This document shows positions 11,256 through 21,290 of a DNA stretch of 64,000 nt, in pieces. The stretch is from contig CM022298.1 of assembly GCA_011799875.1 (NCBI GenBank), positions 259,277,757 to 259,341,756 of the forward strand, in the 5' to 3' direction. The translations under genes were made by a program, and so were the position numbers. How positions within the stretch are numbered: the first letter of the stretch is position 1; each line of letters begins with the position of its first letter. Below the pieces are notes generated by a model that had not been told where the DNA came from, did not search any database, and saw only the letters and a program-made list of their open reading frames with translations. This DNA is from Thinopyrum elongatum. Its lineage: Eukaryota > Streptophyta > Magnoliopsida > Poales > Poaceae.

Positions 11256-12425
11256 ACAGGATGTGTGTGATACGTCGCCGATGGCTGTGGAAGCTCGATG
11301 ATGTCAGGGTGCAGCGATACCTCGCCGGTGGTGACGGCAACCTCTGTCTCCATCTCCACGTCGTGCTCCGATGCTTCAGTAGCCCCGACGTCGCCACTCC
11401 CTCCGATTGGGTGCTTCGGTGGCATCCTCATACACTAACAGCTTTGAGGACCGAGAGCGGCATCGAGGATGCAAGCGAAGAGAGAGGATTGTGTGTGTGG
11501 CAAGGATCGAGGGTGCGGTCACTCGAGCGCGCCATTAATATGGAGTAGTGGGAGAGAGGCGGGCGGCGGTCAAACCACTGGCTCGCCTCCCGGTGAGCCT
11601 GCGCACCGGACTGCTGGCATGCCTACCATCGTTTCACACAGCTACTCGCACACCTCCCGATGACACTGCGCAGCGAGCACGCCTCCCGTCAATTCATACA
11701 CCTGCACGCACGCCTCCCGGTCTACCTGTGTGGCGGACTGCTCGCATGCGTCCCGTCAACTCACGTCTGCTCTCATGGCACACGGGTCGCGTGGTGGCAC
11801 GTATATTGTTTTTCTATTTGGATGATTAATGTTGCCGCTTTATTAGTTAACCGAAGCATGGCACGTATCCATTGTTGGTCTAATGCTCACGGTTCGAATA
11901 AATAATCCGTTTGGGATATTGGTTCCCAATTATTAATAATCTCTCGTTTATAAGAAGATAAAGATTACATCAAAACTGGTCTCAAATTTGACAAAAAAAG
12001 AACAATGCCACTTTGTATTGGTGTCCATATGACAACATGATAAGTTTCATGAATTTCAAATAAGTTTTGGATATACTAGAATTTAAAAATCAAGATTCTT
12101 AATGTTTGAAATTTCTTGCACGGGGAGTAAACATGCACCTAGTGAGACACATGTGTTTTTGGAATCCATTTAGGTGCACTGTCACGTGTGCATGTAGCTC
12201 AAATTTGATTTTTGCACATTATACCCCAAGAAAATCAATCAATGTACTAAAACGTCTTAATGATCTCTATTTTTTTCAAAATTAAAACGTCCCTCCTTTG
12301 GTAACATATGTTCACCGCGGGATAATTTAACATGCATCGTAGTTGCGGTGGATTCGCGGTGTGTGTGTGGGGGGGTGGCGGGTGGCTCGCAGTACACTAC
12401 GAGTCGTGAGCCACTGTGTGGGTTG
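11256..12425. other. Non-coding interior of K
   Basis: This is a mixed GC-rich (11270-11800) then AT-rich stretch between the left subterminal repeats and the tandem array. The motif 'cgcctcccg' recurs several times near 11585-11750. I see no domain and no supported gene. Confidence 0.4.
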
Positions 12426-12429
12426 GCCA

Positions 12430-14300
12430 TTTTGTGTGGCAGGTGCCACATCAGAGTCATGAATTCGTTATTTAAAACATTACACAACCCTTTCATACAT
12501 ACATGTTTTGGCCACATGCAGTCGATGGTTGTCCTACACGACACTCGATACTCGCGTGTGATGCTTTCTGTGGGCCCGCGAGGTTGTCGTCCATCACTTT
12601 TACGAATAGCCAGCAGTGAGGTTAATTTTACCAGCAAGGTAGAATCTTTTTTGTTTGTGTTATGGTGGGAGTATATATATAGTACGCGTCAAAGAGGTGG
12701 GAGGGCACTAGCATATATACTATACGTACGCATCCGTGAACAAGTACACCTCACTCAGTGTCGGGACTTTTCGGTTTCCGAGGCACGTGCCACATCAAAG
12801 TTGTGAAATTGGCTATTCAAACATCACACAACACCTCTTTGGGCCACATGCATGCAGGCAGTGGTTATCCTAGGACACTCACGTGTGATGCTTCCATTTG
12901 TGGGCCCATGAGGCCATCGTCGATGCATGCATCACTTTGACCTACATCGGGAGAGGTTAATTAATTTCCCCATCAAGGAGGATTCTTTTTGGGTTGTATT
13001 ATAGTAGGAGCATATAGTATGCGTCGAAGAGGGGGAAGGGGACCATCATATGTAGTACGCTTCATGAACCTCGCTCTGTGTGGGGACTTTATGGTTTTCG
13101 AGCATGTGCCACATCAAAGTTGTGCATTTTGGGTATTCAACATATGTTTGGCCCACATGCAAAGCGATGGTGGTTGTCCTCTCGCACCCACTTAAGCGGT
13201 TATCAGCGATATTGATGCTTTTCATCTGTGGGCCTGCTTGGTCCATCACTACTTTGCCTGACAACGAGAGAGGTTAATTTGACTTAGGAGGGGATTATTT
13301 TTTTGTTTGTAATACAGTATATATATAGGTCATGCTCTAGGATGACATGATACAGTTTGAGCACACACATGCATGTGTACGCATGAATCCCTCCCATCGA
13401 GTCGAAGTGGCTAGTACCACGACACGTCATGAACCGATCTTGCTCTATGTGGGGACTGTATGATTTTCGACGCACGTGCCACATCAATGTTGTGAAATGG
13501 TATTCAAACATGCATGCACGCATCACCTCCATACATATGCATGTAGTGGTTGTCTTCGAACGGTACACTCCCTCGCGTGGTTATCGGCGACAAGCCTATA
13601 TATTCATGGGCCCGCGTGGACATCCATGATCACCTTAACCGACAACAAGATAGGTTGCCATGGCGGATTCTTCCTTTGGTTCGTGTTATCGTAGTATAGG
13701 TCATGGTGAGATTAAGACCTAATTAAGTTTGAGCGCATACTATGCACGCATGCATGCATGAATCCCCATCATTGGCTTGAAGTGTGGTGTGACATACATA
13801 TGCATCGTCAACTAACCCTCACTCAGTGTGGGGATTTCTGGTTCGAAAGCACGGTACCACATCAAAGTTGTTCCATTGTGTATTCAAACACACCTCTCCA
13901 TACATATGTTTGGGCCACACACATGCAGTGGTTGTCTTCGGGGACTAGCTACTTGCGTGATTATTGGTGAGCTAGCCCATCTCCGGGGTCACATGGACGG
14001 CCATCACTTTGACCAACAACAAGAGAGAGGTTGTACGACCAAGGTGGATTATTCTTGGTCCATTTTATGATCCATCTTGGTGAGATGCCTCTCTGGCCCA
14101 CCGACTGTAAGTGGGTGTGTGTGGGGGGGGGGGGACTGCTACTTCGCACTTTGCTAGGTGAACCTCCGGGGGGGGGGGGGGCTGCATTCATAGCTGAGGA
14201 TTCCCTTCCTGCCGACATGAGGTGGGGGGCAAGCAATACCGTGCGCTTTGCGAGATAGGTGCCACATCGAAGTTGCATTTGGTATTTGAACATTAAACCA
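12430..14300. repeat. Six-copy imperfect tandem array inside K
   Basis: The landmark GTGCCACATCAAAGTTGTG and close variants occur near 12442, 12788, 13107, 13478, 13852 and 14257, a period of about 320-400 bases. Other landmarks recur in the same order within most units: 'ggccacatgca', 'gtggttgtc', 'gtgggcccgcgaggt', 'catcactttgacc', 'gagaggttaat' and an 'aaggaggattctttt' block. The copies have drifted a lot and no frame is conserved across them. Two poly-G runs near 14125 and 14170 lie in the last unit. Confidence 0.75.
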
Positions 14301-14389
14301 CCCTTTTCATACATATATTTGGTCCACATGCAAGTGTGTTCGTGTTCTTACGCTCTCCCGCGTCATTTTTTTTGCCAAATTTATGAACA

Positions 14390-14720
14390 TTAGACAAGTC
14401 GGATGACGCGACAGACACGGTTCACTCACACTAACCGTGTGCCACGTCGGTGCCCCTGTCACGCACATCTGCACAGTACATTGGGCTCCACGAGGCTTCC
14501 CCTCTCAAAAATATCTACCCGCCTGTAGCTTTTTTCTATTTGATAACACACGGTTATTATGTTTCGACCGTGTGTGATGTTTCTTGTTTCCGCTCCTGCC
14601 TGCATCCCTTGAAAATATCTGCCCGGCTTGAGGATTTTTCTGTTTCATAACACACAGTTGTTATCTCCGGACCGTGTGCGATGCACCATCATCCAAATTT
14701 TCAATAGCCCGGCATTTCAC
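14390..14720. repeat. Internal block with ACGGTT/ACCGTGTG motifs in K
   Basis: Motifs like those at the ends of K recur here: 'acggttcactcacac', 'taaccgtgtgcc', 'acacggttattatg', 'accgtgtgtgatg' and 'accgtgtgcgatg'. They lie directly upstream of the gene at 14994, so the same sites that occur at the element ends also sit in the gene's likely promoter region. Confidence 0.6.
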
Positions 14721-14759
14721 TCCCGCGTTTGAATCCCACGTAGTAAAATTTTCAGTAGC

Positions 14760-14993
14760 CTCGTCATTTCCTCAAACACACCCCCGCCCCCCGCTCCACA
14801 CACACACACACACCAAAACCTCCTCGGGCGTGCGCTCGCGCGCGCACACACACACAGCCCTCCCTCACTCGAAACCCTAGCAAGGTTGCCGCCGCAAGGC
14901 CTCCATTTTCAACATCTGCCGGTTTGCCCGTGCAGCTTACCCACCAATCTCCATACCCAGGCCGCCCTGAGTTTCTTATATGACGCCTGCCAA
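14760..14993 (+). promoter_or_regulatory. Probable 5' region of the K gene
   Basis: This short CA-rich and CT-rich stretch contains (CA)n runs near 14800 and 14845 and the phrase 'gaaaccctagc' near 14872, which is common in 5' UTRs of plant genes. It leads into the first ATG of the B3-like gene at 14994. No clear TATA box was found at a set distance. Confidence 0.4.
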
Positions 14994-15459
14994 ATGCCCC
15001 CTTTCCCACAGATCCCCATCCCCATCCCCATCCCCACTCCAGAGCGTCGCAGCCTAAGCCCGGCTACGCTTCCCGTGGAGCTCAAGGGGTGACAAGCCCA
15101 AAAGAGGTGTATCGCGGTCTCTTCGCCCGACATCGCGGAGCAAGCTGACGACCATTACTGGCCGCAAGCACTCAATCAGCGGGCTAGAGTATGCGGGTAT
15201 GTCGCGAACGCCGGCTATGACATCGAGGTCGTCGACAGTGACGGCCTGAGGCGGGCTATGTCAGAGGTTAAGTGGCCCACCCCCAACCCTCGGGTTCAAC
15301 CGCCGTCGATCTCATCCATGGCCCCGCCGCTGATCTCCTCTGGCTCGCTGTCAAGAATTTGCCATCCTACATCACCATCGAGCCCCTTTTGTCATTTCTG
15401 AAGGATTCTGCGACGCTGGCTTGGGATCCACAGCTTCCAAGTCAGACCTCATCGACGGC

Positions 15460-15665
15460 GACCACTAGGAGGGCACCCTCTCCGTCTCTTCCAAGAGGAA
15501 AGAGCCCATCTGCTCTTCCAAGGGGAAAGAGCCCGTCTGCGACATCAGGGAGGGCACCCTACAGCCGTGCTCTTCCAAGGGGAAGGAGCCCATCTGCGAC
15601 AACATGGAGCGCATCCAGGGTCCGTGCTCTTCCCACAGGAACGAGCCCATCTGTGACAAGTGAGG
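15460..15665 (+). repeat. Short repeats in the first intron of the K gene
   Basis: A unit built on 'cttccaagaggaaagagcccatctg' is repeated about five times at intervals of roughly 27-60 bases. It gives an open frame with PRGKSPSA-type peptides (15272-15745). I treat this ORF as intronic because the phase-consistent exon model skips it, but a retained-intron product cannot be excluded. Confidence 0.5.
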
Positions 15666-15749
15666 AAACCCATGATTTGTTTTGCCATGCCTCTTCACAG
15701 GGGGGAACCCATGATTTGTTTTGTCGAGTCCCTTTTGTAGTGTAGTGAG

Positions 15750-16200
15750 AATATGTCCAGTTTTAATTGCTATATTTGGTTGTTTGCAGTATGCCTTGTT
15801 TATTTCAGTTGTTCACAATGTGATGCTCTATATGTGCAATTATTTACTGTGCAGTACATTTCATCAATCCAGTTTTAAACATACCGATAGGAATGCATAT
15901 ATTTGCTTGCTGTTAAGCCTGTTATAGCTAGCATATGCCTCTTTTAAAGTTTTTTGATTGTTCGGTTGTTTGTAGTTAGCATATGTCCAGTTTCAAATGC
16001 TATCTTTGTTTGTTCGTAGTATGCCTCGTTTATTCCAGTTATTCACAACATGATGTTCTATATGTGCAAGTATGAACTGTGCAGTTCAATTTCATCAATA
16101 CCATTTTAACAATACCACTATGAATGACTACATTTAGCTGCTACATCTTGTAGTTAACACGCCTTTCCATTTTTATTTAACAATAACCAGTGTACTTAGA
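15750..16200 (+). repeat. Tandem duplication of about 230 bp in an intron of the K gene
   Basis: The block starting 'atatgtccagttt' at about 15751 is repeated at about 15981, with 'tatgcctYgtttatt', 'ttcacaa(c/t)(a/g)tgatg', 'tctatatgtgcaa' and 'actgtgcagt' in the same order. A third, partial and more diverged copy follows near 16200. It is non-coding. Confidence 0.7.
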
Positions 16201-16754
16201 CCGGCACAATACTAGTTTGAATGACTATGTTTGCTTGTTGTTAAATGTTAGGCATGTTGCAGTTAACACACCTTTCCACTTGTTTTGCTTTACTAGCGTG
16301 CTTAAACCTGCACACTGAAGCTATCTTTTGGAGATTATTTTGTCTGCCATGGATATATTTGGTTGATGTTTAGCCTATTGTGCTTAACATGCCTCTCAAT
16401 GTACCTACACAGGACAATTTTGGGAACGACTGATGTTTTCCATCGAGGTTAGTTTCATCCCATGGCTTATATATACTCACTGTTCAGGATATCGGTAGCT
16501 GGTACCATATAGGCCGGGGGCTGATAAGGGACTAATCGGTGAATCAGACTTTTAACTGAATATATCTGTAACCCATTTATCGTTAGGTTAACTAGGGCCA
16601 TATGTAATATATCTGAGGCTACATAGCAACATGCACTGTACTTAATGTCTAAATATGCAATCCTAGGCTACATAGCAACAAGGAAGAGTATTACCTTAAT
16701 GTTCTGATGATGTCTAGATATATGTATAAGAGCAGCAGCAGCAATAACAACAAC

Positions 16755-17032
16755 ACATCCCTGTTTGGATACTCAACTTAGCTAGAGGTTAGAGTTAGTT
16801 TCTAGCTCATGACTAACCCTGAACTAACTCCATCCAAAGAGGTGTTTGGATGACAGGGTTAGATTGACAATAAATGCACTAGGAGAACTAGCTCCAATTA
16901 GTGCCTCTTGGGTTGGATAGTTTTTTTGGTGGGTTAGATGCAACTAGCTCAAACTAGCCCTCATTTTTGGATATACTTTAGGGCTCTTTGAGCCCAAACT
17001 AGCTCAAACTAACTCTAACCCATGGATACAGT
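16755..17032. mobile_element. Fold-back MITE-like insertion in an intron of the K gene
   Basis: The left arm contains GGTTAGAGTTAGTTTCTAGCTC (near 16790). The right arm carries the inverse, 'gagctagtttgggc' and 'aaactaactctaacc' (near 16990-17020). The interior has repeated 'aactagctcaaact'. This is the layout of a small non-autonomous DNA transposon of the hAT or Harbinger kind. I could not fix a target duplication. Confidence 0.5.
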
Positions 17033-17064
17033 AGCAGTTAATAGGCCGATAATTTGTAAGAATG

Positions 17065-17160
17065 CAATAAACTCCTTCCGGCCCATAATATAAGATGTTA
17101 ATTCATCTAATATGTGAGTATATTGGATGTTATAAGATATTATAAAAGAGTGTTGTACTA
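17065..17160. mobile_element. Stowaway/Mariner-like MITE fragment
   Basis: The sequence 'actccttccggcccataatataagatgtt' is a mutated form of the common grass Stowaway start (CTCCCTCCGTCCCATAATATAAG). It is followed by AT-rich sequence with 'ataagatattataaaag'. The matching right terminus is not clear, so this is a partial copy. Confidence 0.5.
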
Positions 17161-17929
17161 CATCATTGTGCAATTGCTATTTAGCTTCTAATATTAACTT
17201 GGTGCTTTTAGGTACATATGTCATTGGTAAAGATCCGCGCTTTGACCCTTTCTGCGTATGGGGCAATGAGATATCGATGAACCTGCATCAAGTGAGGAAG
17301 CTGATAAAGATTGTTAGTAAAATGGGTCAAAAGATGGCAATTAAACTATTTGTTTACACTTTATCCAGGACAACAGTGAACTGCAGGATGGTAAGTAAGA
17401 ACTCTGCAGCCTTCTTTTTATTGCCCATAATGAGTTGTGTTAGATGAGAATGTCTAAATCTTTTTCCTTTGCAGTGGTTCCCAAAGCAGTTTACTCAAGA
17501 TTACCTCTCAAACTACATGATTGGTGGGCATGCAAAGGTTAAAGTATTTCTACCAGAACACGATGATTATCTAGATGTTTTCATGAAGACCGTGAAGGAT
17601 GGGCGGTCGGCCATCACAAGGGGTTGGACTAGAGTCGTGCTTGCCTTCTACATGGAGGAGGGCACAGTATGGCCATTCCGCTTCACCTTGTTCAGCAACC
17701 AGAATGTATTTTGCCTCTTTCTTTATCGTCTTTAATAGTACAAGTATACAACTATGGTTCATCATTCTTTATTTGGTTCTTATGTAATTCTTGAACACAT
17801 GTACCTATGAATCGAATAATGCATTGGTTGTTTAAACCTGATGGATATGAGTAAAGCTATAGCATACATTCAAATTCAAATCCGGTACAATTTGAAATAG
17901 CAGCAATTAAATTATGATGAAATTATGCT

Positions 17930-18480
17930 CTGCGGGTCGTTACGGCACACACGGTTGGTAAAACACAAACTTTTGCGATACACACCATAATCCGACATGG
18001 TTCACAGAGAGGAAATGTGTGGAAGCATGCACACAGTTGCCGTTTGCAAAGCGTGTGTGATGTCAGACAATATCACAAACGGTGCGGGCAAACTAAACAT
18101 TTGTGATAATTGCCTTATCGTACATGATTCGTAACCATGAACTGTTTCTGATTTGCTATGCATCGTAAACGTTGCACCACAGAATAGCGTGTGCAATAGT
18201 TGTCGTGTACGACGATGTTACGATTGTCTGACGTTTCGTAATCCTGTCTGACACTCGTACGACGATTAGCTAATCTTCTTAATTAGTTATCGCATACGGT
18301 TTGGGAAAAGCAAATGTGGGTGATTGTCTGCTTATCATACACGTTCTATAATAGTGAACCTTTTGTGATGGGCCGTGCATCGTAAACGTAGCACCATAGA
18401 ATACCGACTGCGATGGCAATGTGAGCACAAACGAGTAGCGAGTACTGTATATGCATCAAGGCCCCCCTATCCCCAATAGT
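17930..18480. repeat. Right subterminal repeats of K
   Basis: Many motifs of the left end recur, often inverted: 'cacacggttgg', 'tttgcgatacac', 'gcgtgtgtgatg', 'catcgtaaacg(t)tgcaccaca', 'catacggtttgg', 'gggccgtgcatcgtaaacgtagcacca'. 'catcgtaaacgt' with the following 'gcacca' appears twice (near 18160 and 18380). The region leads to the K terminus at 18595. Confidence 0.7.
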
Positions 18481-18595
18481 TTCTGGGTCGTGTGGGAAGG
18501 ACCCCCCTATCGCAGTAACTTACTTGGCAACGGTTCCAAATGCCGTCGCGGAAAGGGGTTAAAAACAGTTTGTATAGCACCTCACTGTACAAGTG

Positions 18596-19140
18596 CGCAG
18601 GTCATACAATAATTAAAGACAACCCTATGGCTCCTGCCGGTTCCCGTATTCATCGACATGCAAGTGGTGATAAACTATTACAAAACATGATCATCTCGTA
18701 CATCAAATATATCTCATCATGTCTTTGGCCATATCGTATCACAACATACCCTGCAAAAACAAGTTAGACGTCCTCTAATTGTTGTCGCATGTTTTACGTG
18801 GCTGCTATGGGTATCTAGCAAGAATGATTCTTACCTACGCAAAGCCACAATGGTGATATGCAAGTTGCTATTTAACCTTCTACAAGGACCGCCTTTGTCG
18901 AATCCGATTCAACTAAGGTGGGAGAGACAGACGCCCGCCAGCCATCTTTAAGCAACAAAGTCACATGGAACCGGTCTCATGTATGTGGACATGTAAAGTT
19001 GGTCCGGGCCGCTTCATCCCACAATACCGCCGAATCAAGAAAAGACCAAGGAAGGAAGCAATCTGAATATCAACGCCCACAAACTCCTTTGTGTTCTACT
19101 CGTGATGTCATCTACGCATAGACCTAGCTCATGATGCCAC
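18596..19140 (-). other. Element H leader, LTR-side part with primer-binding site
   Basis: This non-coding leader of the Copia element starts with the right CGC duplication of K. Directly before the LTR, the minus strand reads TGGCATCATGAGC (about 19128-19140), a mutated form of the initiator-Met tRNA primer site TGGTATCAGAGC used by this family. No gene is seen. Confidence 0.75.
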
Positions 19141-20893
19141 TTTTGGGGCACGTTGCATGGGAAACACAAATTTTCCTACGCTCACCAAGATCAATCTAGG
19201 AGATGAACATCTATGAGAGGAGAGATTGCATCCACATAACCTTGTAGATCGCTAAGGGGAAGCGTTAAGAAACGCGGTTGATGTAGTCGTACTCTTCACG
19301 ATCCGATCACGATCCAATCCAATCTAGCGCCGAACGGACGACACCTCTGCGTTCAACACATGTACGGCTCGATGACGTCTCCTCCTTCTTGATCCAGCAA
19401 GCGAGGGAGGAGAAATAGATGGGATCTCAACCAGCACGACAGCGTGGTGGAGATGGTGGTGGTGCAATCCCAGCAGGGCTTCGCCAAACGTTGTCGGAAC
19501 CAATCTGAGGAGAAAACGGTGTTTTGGGAGAGGTAGGGCTATCGCCGGGGCGTGGGATTTAGTGTGTCCAGCCCCTACCTCTCCCCCACTATATATAGGA
19601 GGCAAGGAGGAGGGTTAGGTCACAGGCTTGGCCCCTCCTCCAAGGGAGGTGGTGCGGCTAGGCCTAGGGAGGTTTCCTCCCTTCCCAAGGCACCTCGGGG
19701 GGTGCCTTCCACACTTAGGACTCTTCCTTTTTCCTCTCTCTTGGCGCATGGGCCCCTTAGGGCTGGTGACCTTGGCCCATATAGGCCAAGGCGAATCCCC
19801 TACAGCCCATGTGGCCCCCCGGGGTAGGTGGACGCCCCCGGTGAACCCCAGGACCCCTTTCGGCACTCCCGGTACAATACCGATAATGCCCAAAACCTTT
19901 TCGACGACCAAAATATGACTTCCCATATACAAATCTTTACCCCCGGACCATTCCGGAGCTCCTCGTGACGTTCGGGGTCTCATCCGAGACTCCGAACAAC
20001 ATTCGGTCACCAACAAGTATATCCCAATACTACTCTAGCGTCACCGAACGTTAAGCGTGCGGACCATACGGGTTCGAGAATAATGTAGACATGACCGAGA
20101 CACCTCTCTGGTCAATAACCAATAGCGGAACCTGGATGCCCATATTGGTTCCTACATATTCCACAAAGATCTTTCATCAGTTGAACCACGATGCCAAGGA
20201 TTCAGATAATCCCGTATGCAGTTCCCTTTGTCCATCGGTATGTTACTTGCCCCAGATTCGATCATCGGTATATCCATATCTAGTTCAATCTCGTTACTGG
20301 CAAGTCTCTTTACTCGTTCCCTAATACGGCATCCCGTGAATAACTCCTTAGTCACATTGCTTGCAAGCTCATTGTGATGTTGTATTACCGAGTGGGCCCA
20401 GAGATACCTCTCCGTCATACGGAGTGACAAATCCCAGTCTTGATCCATGCCAACTCAACAGACACCCTTGGAGATAGTCACCCTGTTATGTTGCGGCGTT
20501 TGATACACACAAGGTACTCCTTCTATGTCAGTGAGTTGCATGATCTCATGGTCATAGGAACAGATACTTGACATGCAGAAAACGATAGCAATAAACTTGA
20601 TACGATCATATGCTACGTTTATAGTTTGGGTCTTGTCCATCACATCATTCTCCTAATGATGTGATCCTGTTATGAAATGACAACTCATGTCTATGGCTAG
20701 GAAACCATAGCCATCTTCAATCAATGAACTAGTCTAGTAGAGGCTCACTTGGGACACGTTGTTGTCTATGTATCCACACATGTATCTGAGTTTCCGATCA
20801 ATACAATTATAGCATGGATAATAAACGATTATCACGAACAAGGAAATATGATAATAACCAATTTATTATTGCCTCTAGGGCATATTTCCAACA
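19141..20893 (-). repeat. Element H 5' LTR, Angela/BARE/WIS-like (1,753 bp)
   Basis: On the minus strand it starts TGTTGGAAATATGCCCTAG (20893) and ends ...CACGTGCCCCAAAA, where the usual terminal CA is changed. I recognise the interior (the 'cctccgtcatacggagtgacaaatcccag' region and 'accgagtgggcccagaga' near 20390-20430) as the common LTR of these Triticeae Copia families. The TATA-type 'ctatatatagg' near 19590 (plus strand 'actatatataggagg') is in the right region for the LTR promoter. All ORFs in this stretch are shadows. Confidence 0.9.
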
Positions 20894-21290
20894 CACTTAC
20901 GCAAGGCTGTCACAGATGCACCGCACCCTCACACAGTTGGTCCTGCACGCCTCCTGCATGCCGCAAACCCAACCAAGGGAACACACCCTCACTGACACGT
21001 GGTACCGCATGTGATCAAACCAAACTCAGCCATCCAATCGCTGACACCTAATTTTCATTCATACAGTATGGTTATCCAACCGCCTATTGGGGAAGATCTG
21101 TGCAGGTCGTGCAGTGGCCTGTTGGGCAAGAAGAAGAGGTGAGGAAGAAGAAGGGTTAGGAGACGTAGGATATTCATCCAACCGCCTTAAATGGTCGACT
21201 GACGCAAATGATGAAAGTCAGGCGACTTGCATAAATATATGTTTTTACACAACAAAAGGTCCCTAAAAACAACAACATAAAGAAAAACTA
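20894..21290. other. Unassigned sequence between H and the minus-strand pseudogene
   Basis: This is the sequence into which H inserted. I see no ORF or repeat signature. The part near 21200-21290 would be the 3' untranslated region of the pseudogene at 21291. Confidence 0.3.

Larger units (their letters stand above)
14994..17735 (+). pseudogene. B3-domain-like gene carried by CACTA K, four exons, one in-frame stop
   Basis: Four exons fit in phase: 14994-15271, 16413-16447, 17212-17390 and 17475-17735, with GT donors and AG acceptors at every junction, giving about 250 residues. Exon 1 starts MPPFPQIPIPIP and includes ADDHYWPQALNQRARV. Exon 3 has IGKDPRFDPFCVWGNEI and exon 4 begins WFPKQFTQDYL. 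Exon 4 matches the shape of plant B3 (REM-type) DNA-binding domains: a PK-F--YL start, a basic/hydrophobic strand (AKVKVFLP), and DGRSAITRGW followed by an EEGTVWPFRF strand. A TGA at 15090-15092 breaks exon 1 in this copy. By family it would bind DNA in the nucleus, but binding to K's own repeats is a guess. A captured plant gene is the alternative. Confidence 0.6.
10849..18595 (+). mobile_element. Element K: 7.7-kb CACTA transposon without transposase, complete
   Basis: The left end reads CACTACTGCAGG and the right end ...TGTACAAGTG. The inverted right end (CACTTGTACAG) pairs imperfectly with the left. Both sides are flanked by CGC (10846-10848 and 18596-18598), the 3-bp duplication expected of CACTA elements. 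Removing K restores a continuous H leader. Subterminal regions carry many 'acggtt' and 'gtgtgYgat' motifs (10890-11250 and 17930-18440). Inside lie a six-copy tandem repeat and a four-exon gene with a B3-like domain. No TNP2 transposase is visible, so movement would need help from another element. The strand is set by the internal gene. Confidence 0.8.
9247..20893 (-). mobile_element. Element H: Angela/BARE/WIS-like Copia, in two pieces
   Basis: H covers 9247-10848 (leader and gag) and 18596-20893 (leader, primer site, 5' LTR) on the minus strand. CACTA element K sits between the two pieces. The left piece has the typical Copia gag, and the right piece ends in an LTR starting TGTTGGAAATATGCCCTAG, the hallmark start of this family. 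Removing K joins 'gacacgc' to 'aggtcatac' in the leader. The pol region and 3' LTR are missing because B cuts H at 9246. The 5-bp flank to the right of H is cactt (20894-20898). Confidence 0.9.

Noticed and set aside
10957..11256. Plus-strand ORF of 99 codons with repeated peptide segments
   Set aside because: The repeats are the DNA-level subterminal repeats of CACTA K, which happen to keep a frame. Both strands are open over them.
15272..15745. ORF with PRGKSPSA peptide repeats in K
   Set aside because: It starts at the donor site of exon 1 in the phase-consistent gene model and is made of short tandem DNA repeats, so I treat it as intron.
19141..20893. The Copia LTR considered as a solo LTR
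   Set aside because: Primer site and leader sequence continue on its internal side and gag is found beyond CACTA K, so it is the 5' LTR of a larger, interrupted element.
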